Below are positions 11,799 to 24,753 of a stretch of DNA of 64,000 bases, piece by piece (positions within the stretch are counted from its first letter, which is position 1; every line of letters begins with the position of its first letter). The notes below the pieces were generated by a model. The model was not told the DNA's origin. It worked only from the letters and a program-made list of their open reading frames with translations, and did not search any database. Both the position numbers and the translations under genes were made by a program. Source of the stretch: Brachyhypopomus gauderio (taxonomy: Eukaryota; Chordata; Actinopteri; Gymnotiformes; Hypopomidae); assembly GCF_052324685.1 (NCBI RefSeq), contig NC_135212.1, forward strand, positions 24,184,316 through 24,248,315, given 5' to 3'.

Positions 11799-13552
11799 TC
11801 ACTTGGGCCTAGCAAACGAGACGTGCTGCATCAGGGCATAATAGAGACCCCTGAGCAGGCGAGGGGCCACCTCACACGCTGCCTTCACCAGAGAGAATGA
11901 GAGTGCCATCACTGCCTGCTCAGTCTGGACTCCAGGGACTTCCTGCAGTAAGCTGTCTATACCCTGGGAAAGATGATTCTTCCAGTTCTGAAAACAACCA
12001 CAAAACAAGTTATTTAAACTTAAAGTACAATTTCACAAAAGACAGGCACCATACAGCAAACTGAGTGCTGTAACAACCTTGCATGTACAAGTGGATCGGG
12101 TTAGCTTGCCAGCACAAAGTCTACAAATATCTTGTCACTTAAAATTCTAAGTTGGTATGCTGCAAAACAAAAAGAAACAGATTTATGAACTATATTACTA
12201 AATGTGTATGCATGTACATTACTAAATCAAATGTATGAAATTACTCTGCAAAAATAGCCACTCAGAAAAGAAAAATAAATCTAATATGCATGTGATTCAT
12301 GATAATATCAAACAAGCCCAAATTGCGTCAATTTTAACAGCAGCAGTCAGCATTCCTGCTGGGTTGAGACTGGCCTACTACTCATTGTAGGCCATGTGAC
12401 CAGAACATTAGTACGTTTTGACTGTGTGTGGGATCTTCTTAAGATATAACTCACATTCTGGGGGGAGCTGCGGAGTTTCTTGGTCAGCCTCTCTGCAGCT
12501 TGAGAGATGATGGACTGATTGATCTCATCTGCAATCCTAATGATCTCTGCAGCCACTTCTCTTACACCCTCAATTTCCTGAGCATTTTCTACACACACAC
12601 ACAAAATTAGTACATCAATGGTACGTAATGCTCGAGTGTAAAAGCAGGACTGCAAGAACTTTCTAACCTGATGTCGGAGATTTATCTGCATTAAATGACA
12701 TGTTGAATAATGAAATATTCATATAACATTTTGCAGCCTTGACAATTTTTTCCTCCTAACCATATTACATAATAAAATGCAGCATTACAGTTTTAATTGT
12801 CTAGGTTGCGAAAGACACATTCCAACTGCTAGGCTACAACTAAGAAAGGACATTGATGCTACCGTCCATGAAGGATCTCAGACAGTACCATCAATGAAAC
12901 AGAACTAAGCTCAGCACAAAAATGTATTCAGAAGAATTGGCAAACATGTAAAATAGTGATATTCGAGCAAATGACCCAACATTCGTACCAACAATTCAAT
13001 TTACTATGAATGTTAACTATTGGATAAAATATTGAATGCATGTAAGATGTAAATACATGGACCACACAATCAATTAACTTCACTACTTTTAATGAATACA
13101 ATGTACAACTTGGGCTAAATGTGACTACGAATTTGCACACAAATGAATGACAAAAGACCTTGAAGCCTTCAGTGGCACAGGCAGTCTAGAAATATACTTG
13201 GGTAAAGCGTCACTCATATCACTTCATAGTGTGAAGATATTCTTTACACACACGTCCTTGTTTTGTTCGTACCCGGTAATCCAAGTTGAACTTGGGGGAA
13301 ATAGTCCTGCTGAACGCTTCTCAGGGACGTCAGGGTGGAGTGTCCGTCCGTTTCTAACCCATCATCATCATAATCATCACCACCACCACCACAGTCGTAG
13401 TGTACGTGCAGACACGTCTGAACCTCCCGGTCCAGTTCGGCCAGCTCCCTGCAGAGCTCCTCGCTGCGGCAGGGCCGGTGGTGCAGGAACGTCAGGAACA
13501 TCAGCGACAGGCAGTCTGGAGAAAACCCGTCCAAACTCTCATAGACCTCCAT
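11799..13552 (-). CDS. bid: BID: BH3-only death agonist
   Basis: Coding exons (5' to 3'): 13552-13273, 12588-12455, 11987-11799; 200 residues. Bid links death-receptor signalling to mitochondria. Caspase-8 cuts its loop, and the truncated form activates BAX/BAK at the outer membrane. The first coding exon contains an acidic loop with LETD-G at residues 66-70, the textbook caspase-8 recognition sequence. The second exon holds the BH3 helix (about residues 105-117, AAEIIRIADEINQ), where alanine replaces the usual glycine before the invariant aspartate. The third exon is the C-terminal helical part. The ATG at 13552 is the first in an exon whose acceptor lies at 13586. A non-coding first exon ends at a donor at 13890. 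Its neighbour bcl2l13 is also adjacent in human 22q11. Confidence 0.94.
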
Positions 13553-13890
13553 GGCACAGACGTGGGAGCCGCTTCGCTCGTTCCTCTGGAACAAATCCAG
13601 CCATACAACAGAACATCAGCTGGACATCGATACGTTGATGTTTAAAATCGGCTATATTAGCGTGTTGATATGTTTTTAAGAGTGTACGGTTATTAAAAAT
13701 GATCCCACCTCGTTAACCTAACGTTAGCTAACGCAGCTATGTTAGCTAGCTGGCCAGTTAACCAAGCTAATTAACGTTAGCTAATGTAAACTATCGAGCC
13801 ATTTGGTCACTGCACAATTCTAAAATGTATTTAAAACCTTTAAGTTAAAATATAAGACACTAAACACAAAAATACAGCTGTGAAACTCAC

Positions 13891-14145
13891 CTCAGCTCCG
13901 TCCTGTGGGGTGGTGGTGAAGTAAAGCGGCTTTTCGGGGACACAACCAGGTTAATTAACCCGACATGTAGCTTAGCTGTCTAGCTAGTGGGCCGAGTTTA
14001 CGCACTTCATGGGTCAGTTCCAGTTTACAAAGTTCACGGGTGAGAAAGCACGAAAGATAAGCGCACTCCGTTAGGACAGGAGCGATACACGCCGGTACGT
14101 CGAGTGTTTGTGTACCTCGCTTATATAGACGTCGTGACGTGACTG
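13891..14145 (-). promoter_or_regulatory. bid promoter and non-coding first exon
   Basis: On the minus strand a TATATAA box (14127-14121) lies just downstream of a CRE/ATF-like TGACGTGA (14135-14142 on the plus strand). A non-coding exon would start near 14095 and end at the GTGAGT donor at 13890. The first intron is rich in GTTAGCTA-type repeats (13720-13790). The transcription start is inferred, not seen. Confidence 0.55.
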
Positions 14146-14681
14146 GAGTGAACCATGTCGGGTTGGGGATGCGTAGAACGCAAAAATGTTTAAGATCAGT
14201 TTCCCCAACAGACATCAAGACGATGGAGATGGGTCTATAGATAGTCAGGGATTAAAATTCCGACACGCCACATGTCCAACAATTGTGGGTTTTGTTTGTT
14301 TGTTTTGCCTACCTCCATAACAAAGTTAAAAGAAGTGGTAAGGTGCTATTGGAAATCCCCCCCCCGTTGACTTCCTTCAACGCGTCATGCAACTTACGTA
14401 ATGCATCAATTATGGGCATGGTGTCAATAATTTTCAATATACCATTTAAAATGTTTATTTACACGAATAAAAGCCATTCAAGTAAAAATTTATAAATTAA
14501 AAAAGCAATTATAGAGCTTCTAGACTAGAAAAATTGAGGCCGAGTTATTGCTGAACAAACCCCCCCCCCCAAAAAAAAATAAAAAAATCCCATCTTCACA
14601 CTTGTTGGTTCCATGGATTCCAGGAGTCCAATTCTACACGAATTAAAAATAAATTAAAAAAAAATTAAAAATTTAAAAAAG

Positions 14682-17600
14682 TCAGTGCCCAAGGCCACCA
14701 AAGCTCATGGAGCGAGCTTTAGTTCGTCCCACTAGCCTCCGTCCTGGTCTAGGAAGTGTGTCCACATGAGAACTGGTCTGTCTAGCTGAGAGAGGTGACT
14801 GCTGGGGCAATGTAGCTGCTAACCGAGCCTCCTGAAGTTCCCTGGCAGTAAAAGATTCAACAGAATTAATCCAGGATGACTAATCACATCTAAACTGTTC
14901 CATAATGCATCACAACAGTGCCCTCTGATGGCAGACACACTTAAATCCAGCCTTTTAAAAAATGATACTAATTTCAAGGCAGGCATAGCCCAGACCCTCA
15001 CCTCTCCAGCATGGCTGTCCTGAACTTCTCCACATTGAGCTCTTTGCGCAGCTGTGCAGCTAGCTTTGCAGATCTCTCCCTACATAGCACTGGGTGCCTG
15101 CACAACACAGATGCAGACGGCCTCTCTGCGGGATCAGGGTCGAGCATCATCTGTCCAATATAGGCAGCATATTCATTAAGGTTTATAATTCATGAATCTC
15201 ATTACCAATAGTTTATGTTGAGCCTGAGCCAAATGGCATAAACATAACAGGCATCTATTAGAATGGCAGTATAGTGTCCTTAAACTACAATTACTGTGTT
15301 GCACCTGTACAAGGTTGTTTAAGGGAGCAGTCAGGTCTTGGGGCAGGCTGGGCAACTCTGCCTGCCTGATGCGGTGCCATTCATCTCCATTCTGAGGCAG
15401 CGGGGCTGCTCCTGCTGCCAGCAGCACAGTCAGGCCCAGGGCAAAGATGTCTGCCTTGGGCAGATGAGTGTAGTCCTACAGGACAAGCAGAGGCCACATA
15501 CTGTAAAATTACAGTACACAACACTCATACATCTACTCAAGTGTCAAAAATTTAGCAATGAAGCATCAGGTGACTATGGCCCAGGTGACTATGACCTTCA
15601 GAAAATCTATTGTAGTATAAAGATCATAAAGCAGAATCAGAAATGAACAGCCATATGAATTCCTTTGTAAGTTTACCACTGCCTATACTAAATTTCCGAT
15701 TTGCTCTGACAAAATGCAAGATGAGGGCTCAGTATGGACATAAATTGTTATAAGGGATTTGGAAGGCAATCAGACAATAATCAGTTGTACCTCTTGCAGA
15801 ACTTCACGGGCCAGGAAGCGGCTGTCGCCCTCCTCTACCTGAGGACTGGAGATGGATGTGACATGACCCAGGTCACCTGTGACGACAAAAGTGTAGACCT
15901 GACCCGGTTACAGACTGCTTAATATTAGTAACAATGCATGATTACACAGCCACCATAAGCACATTCAGAAATTCAGAGAATTACCAATTTTATAAACTAT
16001 CCCTGATGAAGGGTATCTGTCCTCTTCCTCTTCGCTGTCACCCGCTTCACTGATGCTGGAACTGGGCCGATGGCAAACAAATATGTTGCCTGGACAGGAA
16101 AAAAAAAGCACATGTCCTACTCTGCAGAAATACAAATGGTTACACAACAGGAAAGGAGTCCTGAAGGACTAAACAACTGACTGGGTTTGATGTCCAGATG
16201 CACCAGGCCTGAGGTGTGGATGTATTTAAGCCCCATCGAGACCTGAAGCAGTAGGTTCCTCAGCTGTGGCTCCTGAAAGATCTCTCCCTGCTCTTCATTC
16301 AGAGTGATGACATCAAGAAGACTCCCACCTATAAAAATTGGCCTTAAAAAAATAAAAAATAGTGCACGTAGACAAAGTCTACAACTTGATGCTATAGCAA
16401 CTGTACCAAGCAACTGTCATACCATCACAGTACTCGTTCTGAATGATCATGTGGTCGTCCTCAGCCCAAGCAGAGTAGTACTGTACAACATGTGGGTGAT
16501 GTCCGAGCACGGCATGGGCGTACACCTCTTTTAAGGCCAGCTGTCTGCATCCAAAACAAAAAGGCATGAAGGCATCCTCACACAGACACTCATCTACTTA
16601 ACACCAGTGGACTTGGACAGTGCAGCAGTTTGTACGGACACCTCAGTTATTACACCTCTTTTTTGGCATTACGGGGGCCCGGCAGCTGTGACTCACTCGT
16701 TGGCGGAACCCGCTAGCGGCCTGCGCAAGCGCTTGACTGCATACATGCATCCGTCCAGCCTCTTCACGCAGCAGTACACGGCGCCAAACTCGCCCACGCC
16801 GATCCGGCCCAGCTCCAGGAACTCGCTTTCATAGCGTGACAGCATGAGGGCCGGCACTGCTGGCCTCTGAGCGCAGACAAATGGAAGACCGGGTAAAGGA
16901 ACAGGGGAGAGACCTAATAATGTGATTTCGCTGTAGACGGCTGGCCTTTGTAGGCCAGCAGCAAAGGATGCTAAAAAGATACCCTGGGGAACTGATGGGA
17001 TGATGGTTTCCAAACACTGCACCATCATTTTAACATACCTTTGATGGGAGGAAGTAACTTTCATCTTCAGATGAGTTATGACTCTCCTTATACCTGATCA
17101 GATAAATGCAGATTTTAATATGGAAATCATACAACACCCTGCAAGCTGAAGCAGTGCGCCTAAAAATGTCTGCCAACAGACACGAGACGACGGCGGTACC
17201 TGTACCCATCGTCCTCATCATCACAGTCGCTCCTACAGTTTTTCCTCTTGTAGTGTTTGCTGCTCCTCCGTGCCGTGTCTGGAGTGAAAGGATTAATGTT
17301 GACAGCAGGGGCACGATCGCAGGCACCAGGCAGGCCCGAGACACTCCGGCTGTGTCGTGGCCGGCTGCTCGAATAGGGCAGGGCTGACTTTGACAGCAGA
17401 CTCTGAGGGAAAACAGCAGCAACTGTTCACATCCATGACCTGCAGCTGGCCTGAAGGTACACACAGAGTGCTACTTCACTACCTTAGGTGTGCTGGGGGA
17501 ATCACAGAGTCGGAGCTTCCTCCATGCAGCATATGGTATGGGTGAGCTTGGAGCGGACGGGGACACCGTAACACTCCAGGCACGGTGGCGCTGCACTCGT

Positions 17601-17743
17601 GGGGTTCGGCAAACGGAAGAGGGGCTTTGTTGCGGAACGGTTCTGGGTGCCCAGTCTTCTACGCTGCTATCACTGCTGTCCTCCTCCCCATAGCTGGAGA
17701 AGTTCAAACGCTGCTGCATAGCCTTCTCGTTCATTCCCGCCAT
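14682..17743 (-). CDS. wee2: WEE2: oocyte-type WEE1-family CDK1 inhibitory kinase
   Basis: Eleven exons: 17743-17483, 17402-17200, 17093-17039, 16866-16697, 16544-16423, 16328-16182, 16089-15985, 15876-15791, 15475-15305, 15150-15002, 14841-14682; 542 residues (human WEE2 567). It phosphorylates CDK1 on Tyr15 and holds oocytes in meiotic arrest. The N-terminal [10 protein letters not shown], the CDSPSTPK and VNINPFTP boxes and the C-terminal [11 protein letters not shown] match WEE2 better than WEE1. The kinase domain runs from about 185 to 455: glycine loop GVGEFG 196-201, lysine 218, HLDIKPSN with catalytic Asp316, and DLG at 356-358. HLD and DLG replace HRD and DFG throughout this family. 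An upstream non-coding exon ends at a donor at 18074. A poly(A) signal lies at 14459-14454. The dennd11-agk neighbourhood is the same as in human 7q34. Confidence 0.95.
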
Positions 17744-18728
17744 CCCTGTCCAGTAGGCAAGAGGGCCCTCATTTCCACCCTCTCAGATTTACTTTGATAA
17801 CCATATGTCATTAAGCTAAAACTGATATGCATTCTACCACACACTTGAAAATCACTTTTAGTTATTTATTCATTTAAGGAAATCCTTAAATAGGACTCTG
17901 GGATTTGGACACTTCACTAAGGGGAATTAGGCATCTCTAACTACAAATCCATAAAAATTAAGAAAACGGTCACATCTTTATGGAGGTGACTGTTTGGTAC
18001 CGTTTAGGAGCTTAAATGTAAGATTATCATATCGGAATCCATGAAATATGCACTGTGAAACTTCGAAGACTCACCGGTTCTGGATACTGGACCTTACGGT
18101 AAGAAGCGTCTCCCACGCTTCTATTTCGCACGTTAGGCTATGATTTCACTAACACGTTTCCAGCCAATCACCCTTTCGACCCACTTTGGCGAATGGGTTC
18201 ATTTCACAGATGAATTGGAGATGTTTGTTGCGGCAGCCAAGTATTTAAGTCATTGGCTTGTTTAATCGCAAACCACACCCATTCAGCCAAAGGTTTTCCA
18301 TTTCTTTAAATTAGGTATGTCTTTTAGAAATATTTTGCAGTCTAAGAAATATTTTGCATGAAGTGTTGGACGATTTTTGCTGACTTTTCTAATCCAGCAG
18401 GAGCAATTATTTTTCCCTTGTAGTTAAACACGACTCTTATTTAAAATTATATTACTTATAACGCGTACACTGCGCTGCGTAAGGTGAGTGGGAGGCGTGG
18501 CCGAAATCTAACACGTGAGCGGAAGTGTGTGACGTCATCAAAACAGTGCACATCTCCTAATCGCACACGGGCTCTTCCTCTTACTCGACACGTACATCAA
18601 ACCTTTGTAGCTATGATTTATTTCAGAGGAAGAACTAGCTATTTCTATTCTGCGCGAATTATTTAAGACGATAGATACCGACGAAACGACTTTTTCCCCC
18701 TCTCTCTCTTGGCAGCACAGGACGCGCG
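17744..18728. promoter_or_regulatory. Divergent wee2 / dennd11 promoter region
   Basis: This 985 bp separates the two start codons. On the dennd11 side, 26 bp hold a CACGTG E-box (18512-18517), an ETS-type CGGAAGT (18520-18526) and a perfect CRE, TGACGTCA (18530-18537), about 190 bp before the ATG and leading into CpG-rich sequence. On the wee2 side there is a non-coding exon with a donor at 18074 and a CCAAT motif near 18163. Factor binding is inferred from motifs only. Confidence 0.55.
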
Positions 18729-20585
18729 ATGGTGGAGCAGTCCGATCGTGCTCCGCTGCTCGACTGGGAGGAGGTTCCCCCGGCCGAACCGGCCCCCGCG
18801 GTTCCGTCTCCCCAAAGGGAGGACCCTTTAGTCGGCGATGCACCGCACTGCCGTCCGCCGATCAGAGATGGCGCAGATACGGGCTGGGGTTCGACCTCAG
18901 GAGGAGGAGGTGGCGCACCAGCTGTTAGAATCACACGCTCTCCTCCAAAACGGGCCGGGCCAGAACGGGATGCTTCGGCCACCGACGAGGAAGGGGACTG
19001 CGCCTTCCCTGGACTGTCGGTTAAAGAGCGCAGGATCAGTGAATGGGAAGAGAAGGACCAAATAATTGCTGTGTTCGTGGTCACGTTTGACACGAGATCG
19101 GGTGAGCGGTAGTACTCCCCAGTAGTGTATGGGAACACGCGTGTGCATCAGGACAGATATTAGATTACACACTTCAAAAGCTCAGTGGCTTCAAGGCTTA
19201 TATTTCACAAGAGCTAATATTTGTTCTGGGTTTCTTCTCTCTCAAATGCTGTTACTTGTACCATAAAAGCTGTTGATAGCAAGCGAGTTTGTTTAGACGA
19301 AACACCCAGAAAATTTTGAGAAGAATCGGTATTTGGAAGATGCTGTCATTTGGATCACTTTTTTTTTCATCAAGAAGTGAGTTTAGTGAGAGTTTTGTTA
19401 CTCACCGCGGTGACTAATACACTCTCTGACTTCCCCCTTTTTAATAGTACGTGTTTATGACACAGTTTAAGAAAGGAACATTTGAGGGTGAGGTACTCCT
19501 TGTGCCTTAATGCAAGAAGCATTAAGAAAGAGTGACCGCATCTTGGACCTGTACTTATGCAGTGTTGCTCTCCTAATGGTGTCATCAACAGGAAACATGG
19601 TGGAATGGTGTTTACCTGAGGATATAAACCTGGATGGGGTGGAGTTCAAGTCTATGGCCAGCGGGTCTCACCGCATCGCCAACGATTTCATGTAGGAATC
19701 GGATTTGAGATAAGAAAATTATTTAGTACTAATAATTATATATATATATATATATATAAAGTTGTATATCAAGACTTGTACAGTATTCTGTATATACACA
19801 GGGAATTATATAGTATTTTTTTCTGTGTGTGTACAATGGTGTAAGATGTGTGTATATATAGAGTCTAGTTAATTTTCTACCTTACAAAGCTATTTTATTT
19901 TTTACTGTATTTTTAGATATTTCCGGAAGGGCAATTACTTTGGGCTGGCATGCTTTGCCAACATGCCAGTGGAGAGTGAGCTAGAGAGAGGGGCACGAAT
20001 GAAGTCTGTTGGTATTCTGTGTCCCTCTTACACCCTGCTCTACCGGTATATGCACTTCCTAGAGAACCAGGTCAGGTAAGCACCTGTAAACAACCACAGT
20101 TTCCTTCCCAGGAAGGTTGCCAGTCTTCTGGGCTATGGTAAGATTTTGGACCATGTTTAGAGGTCCGGGTGAGATGAACGAATCAGATCTGTTTTTGTGT
20201 TGCTTATCTGAACAAAATTCTTGGAGTATCCTGTTGTGTGTGTCATCCCTTCATGCGCTTTCTGTTTTTCTCTGTGAGCACCTCCATCATGAATACATAA
20301 ACAGCCTCATCTCTGTTTATGTATTCATTATATTATCATGTATTTAGCATAAGCTCTGAGAGACGAGTGATGTCATGAGATCTTTTGACTCATTTAACTA
20401 CATGACTCTTTTGAATCAGGGAATAACGCTCCATCTGTGTAGTGTGCAGATGCCATGTGAAGCCACATCGCTGTTCTTTCAAGCCCTTTTTCAGTGAAAC
20501 GTTAAGCTTGTTGTAGGAGCACTATGAATATTTATACTATGAATACTCATATATATGAATATGAATATATATATGAAATATGAAT

Positions 20586-20618
<33 letters not shown>

Positions 20619-23600
20619 GAATATATATGAATATATTTATACTATGAATACGAGAGATCCTTGAGGTCATCGAATCGTCTTTTATTAGACGTTCCGAGAA
20701 CTAGATCTAAGCGTTGGGGTGATCGGGCTTTCTCTGTAGCTGCACCCCGACTTTGGAATAATCTTCCCTTAGATCTTCGGTTAATTTCTGATCTGAAACC
20801 TTTTAAATCTAAGCTTAAGACTTTTCTGTTTGAACAGGCTTTTAATACCATGTAGTGGACTGATTTTGAGAAGTATTCTGACAATACTTCCGATGTATGC
20901 ATTCCTGATGTTTTTACTGTATATTAATGTAATTTCATTTTATTGTAAAGTGCTTTGGTCACCTTAGTTGGTTGTTGTAAAGCGCTATATAAATAAATAA
21001 ATCAATCAATCAATCAATCAATCAATATTTGATCCCAATACTGAATATTGATCTGAATGTTCATATTTGACTCTAGGCACCAGCTCCAGTGTCCGGGGCA
21101 GTACTCCCCTCTAGAGGCATTTTATGAGGATAAGAAGGCCGTTCTTCCCTCTGGAGGGAACGGCCTGGTCACAGCCTGCCCCACCAGTGCCCTGGGGACC
21201 ATGGTGAACCGCTGCATGCATCCAGAGATGAAAGTAAGAGAACATGGAAGTCCTTTACCTAATATTACATTTCCACCAAATCAGCTGTTAGTCTGACCTT
21301 GTGATGAAAATTGCAAGTTGTCCCACAATTTATAGATCCTGATTTACTCAACACATTTTATTGTGGACTGTTTTTATAAGCGTAGAAAAAAAATCTGTCT
21401 AGTCAGCGCAGACAAAGCACGTTTCTTCACTTTGCCCAGGGTGCAAATTTGATTTACGGCCACATTTCTTCTATTGTGAAATTAGGAAGATAGTTGTTTT
21501 GTGGCTTGGTAACATACCCTTTCTGTGTTTCTATAGCCTATTGCAGTGGTAGAGTTTAACTGATGCACTGCAGGCTGTTCGTCATTAATCTTATGACTGT
21601 CTCTTGGGTGTTAATGCAAGGGCACTGTCTCCTCACACAGACACTCAAATCACATTTCTGCTACATTCTGCTGAATGTAGTTCATCCTTTTTGTCAGTGA
21701 GCTTGAATTTCAGATTATTCAAGATGGTCATCTCTGTCCACTTCCTGTCAGATCACACATCCAGCAGGCTGCATGTCCCAGTTCATCCGGTTCTTCGGCG
21801 AGCAGATCATGGTGTTGTGGAAATTCGCCTTGTTAAGGAAACGCATCCTCATCTTTTCCCCACCGCCGGTGGGCGTGGTCTGTTACCGGGGTGAGACACG
21901 AGAGATCAGTCACACAACAGTCCCATCTGCAGATCAAATGAACGTGCTAATAGATGCTATGATATTTATTAATATGCAGATTTTCAATGTACAGGCAACT
22001 GAATGTTTGTTAATTCATGTATGTCGCATTTTGCACACACATCCTGTAATTCGTTGACTTTGTCATTTTAATAGTTTCAGTGGCACATGCAGACCTGTGT
22101 GGGTTTTTTTGTTAGTTTTTTTGCAGCATGTGATTAGCCTTGTTCCTGTTTCCCATTTCCCCTATGGTGCTCCCAGTGTACTGCTGCTGTTGCCTGGCTA
22201 ATGTGTCCATCCCCGGGATTGGAGTCTCCATGCCAGAGTTCCGCCCCTTCTTCTACATCAATGTGGCTGACATCACGGCTCTGGAGACGGAACTGTCTTA
22301 TGTAGCTTGTGAGTGGCTCTGGATGGTTCAGCAAAAGAAAAGAGACTGGGGAGGGAATCTAATGCAGAACAAGAATGTTAAAGCTATGCTCATGTGTGTG
22401 TTCATCAGAGACAGACACTGTAAAGACACCCAGTTATTCAGCTCTCACTTGTCTTCCTTTTCCCAGTGATGGTCTTCATAGAAAATAAAATTTAAAAAGT
22501 AATTTGTAGACAAACGGAAACATGCATTCCTTATATTTTGTATATATTATTGCCAACATACCTGTTCTTGTTCTTTTGAATGACATCACACAGCTCAATT
22601 TTTAAAGCACTTTTTTAATCGTTTCTGTTTCCTTATATATGCGTGCGTTTGTCTAGGCACCACAGAGAAGATCTTTGAGGAGAAGAAGGAGCTATATGAT
22701 GTCTACATTGATAACCAGAACGTAAAGACACACAGAGAGAGCCTGCAACCCCTGCTCCGAATCAACAATGCTGACCGGGAGAAATATCGCAAGCTCAGTG
22801 AACAGAGGTACCGTACAACTCAAATCTTGTAAACTGTTACGCTTGTAGTGTACTTTCGATATCTTATGTATTTGGTCACTACAGCATGCATAATGTAGTT
22901 CAAGCATTCAGATAAGGCAGAAGGCTCTTCTTTGCATAAATTGTCATGTATAATGTTCAACAGTTAGACAAGAAGACCTTTAATATTTCTGCATTGGATA
23001 ATGAGGGCAGCATTGTTACAGTCAAGCATATCCGGATGTACTACAGATCTATAGTCATGTGTGACTGCATGGTCGGTAATTCTGTTGAGGACACTGACTG
23101 CATTCAACAACAACACAAATTAAACTTTAACTTGCAATCATGTGATGGCCACAACCTTTACTGTGCAGACAGCTGCTGCTGTATTCTCAGGAGGTGAATG
23201 GAGACTGCACCTCAAACGAGGAAGACCTCTTCATTCTGTAAGTGACGTGCACGTCTTGCTGTGGTCGGAGCTGAATATCTTCATTTGTTTATACTTAAAC
23301 TTATCGGTTAGGTTAAATTAGGACACGAGACTATCTGGAAGTCTGTGTGTCTGCATGAGCTAAACCACTGGCCTGTGGCTAAACCACACAGCACTAAGGG
23401 CATAGCACACTGGCTAAGCAAAGCCAGGGCTCTTCTTTTTGCTCTTCATTCTGCTCTTCCTGGTGTAGGCATGACAGAGTCTTCTCCATCTCCCATTTAA
23501 GATTGAGGATAAAGAATATGACCATTTTTTTTACTTTATAATATAAAAATTAACTGCATCAAAGGAGGTCTGTCTCAAGCAAGCACTGACTGGCTGACAG

Positions 23601-23774
23601 TAGTGCGTGGCCTTAAAAACCCTGCACGATTCTCTAAAGGCGGCACTTCCTTGTCTTATTTGATTGGTCCCAAGTTTTTATGATTGGCTTGCTCCAGCAC
23701 TGACATCAGCATGTGTTTACCTCATATCTCCCTCACAACATGGGGAATTAGCTTGGCATGTTCCTGGTGCCCAA

Positions 23775-23821
<47 letters not shown>

Positions 23822-24678
23822 TCACTTTTGTATACACTATGTAAAATATATAAACATTCTGATTAATATTCCACAAAGCATGCTAATTTGCTATGCAGAA
23901 TTTCTGCTGGCATATGACAAATATTACATTACATGACATTTAATATAGACTGACCAAATATGAACAAATCTGATATGGTGCTGGCTGATATTGAAAAAAT
24001 TCAATATCTCAGTATTTTCATGGTACCATAATATCTGTTATTGACCAGTGCTAGTAATGGTCCTGAATGGCAAAAAATAAACGTGACAAAGCTTGATTAG
24101 AACAGACCGTTTTGTTCTCAGATATAACAAATCTTATACAGTGTTACAAAATTTACTTGACAAGAAATCACATTCCTTAAGAGGAAACCTATGTTTATAG
24201 TGCATTTGGGGTGTTTAAAATTGTGCCAGAGATGCAGGAGATTTATTTTGTCCATGAACTATCATTAAATACACGTTATTGTGTGAGACTCAATACACAG
24301 AATGCTGCCCCACAGAGCTGTAAACACCAAGAAATTATTTACCCAGAAATGTCTAGTACTGAGAGAGTGCAGGGCAATTAGCAATTTCCTGCAATGCTAC
24401 TGACTTTTATTTTTGGATGCATTATTGATTCCAATTCTAAAGCAGACAGTGTGTAAGGAATCCACCCGTACCCCCATGCCAGGTTCTTTATGGAGCAGAA
24501 CAACCGCATTTTCCAGACCCTGTCGGAGATAGCAGGCAGCGCTGATCCCACACTGACTGCTGAGCATGTGCGGGCCATGGGCTTGGACCCACAGGGTGAC
24601 CGTGGTTTCCTGGTGGACCTGCTGGAGGTCTATGGCATCGACGTCATGCTGGTTATCGACAATCCCTGCTGCCCGTAA
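18729..24678 (+). CDS. dennd11: DENND11 (LCHN): DENN-domain protein
   Basis: Nine exons: 18729-19101, 19592-19691, 19917-20075, 21077-21233, 21752-21890, 22177-22308, 22657-22807, 23169-23237, 24483-24678; 491 residues (human about 455). DENN-domain proteins act as exchange factors or regulators for Rab GTPases. LCHN itself is linked to neurite growth and its substrate is not settled. Hallmarks include IAVFVVTFD in the Gly/Pro-rich first exon, [61 protein letters not shown], and the invariant C-terminus [15 protein letters not shown]. The start is in a CpG-rich exon beginning MVEQSD, as in human (MVEQGD). Intron 3 holds an L2-like LINE tail. Regulation is suggested by the CRE/E-box/ETS cluster upstream. 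Confidence 0.96.
19737..19757. repeat. (TA)n tract
   Basis: Short TA dinucleotide run in dennd11 intron 2. Confidence 0.8.
20517..20648. repeat. AT-rich TATGAATA / (TA)n satellite-like patch
   Basis: Imperfect repeats of ATATGAATA and a pure TA tract lie immediately upstream of the LINE tail in dennd11 intron 3. Confidence 0.75.
20649..21026 (+). mobile_element. 5'-truncated L2-like LINE, 3' end only
   Basis: About 60 codons of the end of a reverse-transcriptase ORF are readable ([27 protein letters not shown]), then a short 3' UTR ending GTAAAGCGCTATATAAAT and an (ATCA)n tail at 21001-21026. The C-terminal motif and the repeat tail are typical of L2/CR1-group LINEs in fish. It lies in the sense direction in dennd11 intron 3. 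Confidence 0.82.
23776..23820. repeat. (CA)n microsatellite
   Basis: Pure CA tract in dennd11 intron 8. Confidence 0.92.
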
Positions 24679-24718
24679 GGCCAGAGAGACTTCTGCTCTC
24701 TCCTCCGCTCTCTCCTCA

Positions 24719-24753
<35 letters not shown>

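Noticed and set aside
16182-16328. Wee2 lacks HRD and DFG motifs, suggesting a pseudokinase
   Set aside because: HLD and DLG are the normal forms in WEE1-family kinases, and the Lys, Asp and Gly-loop residues are all present.
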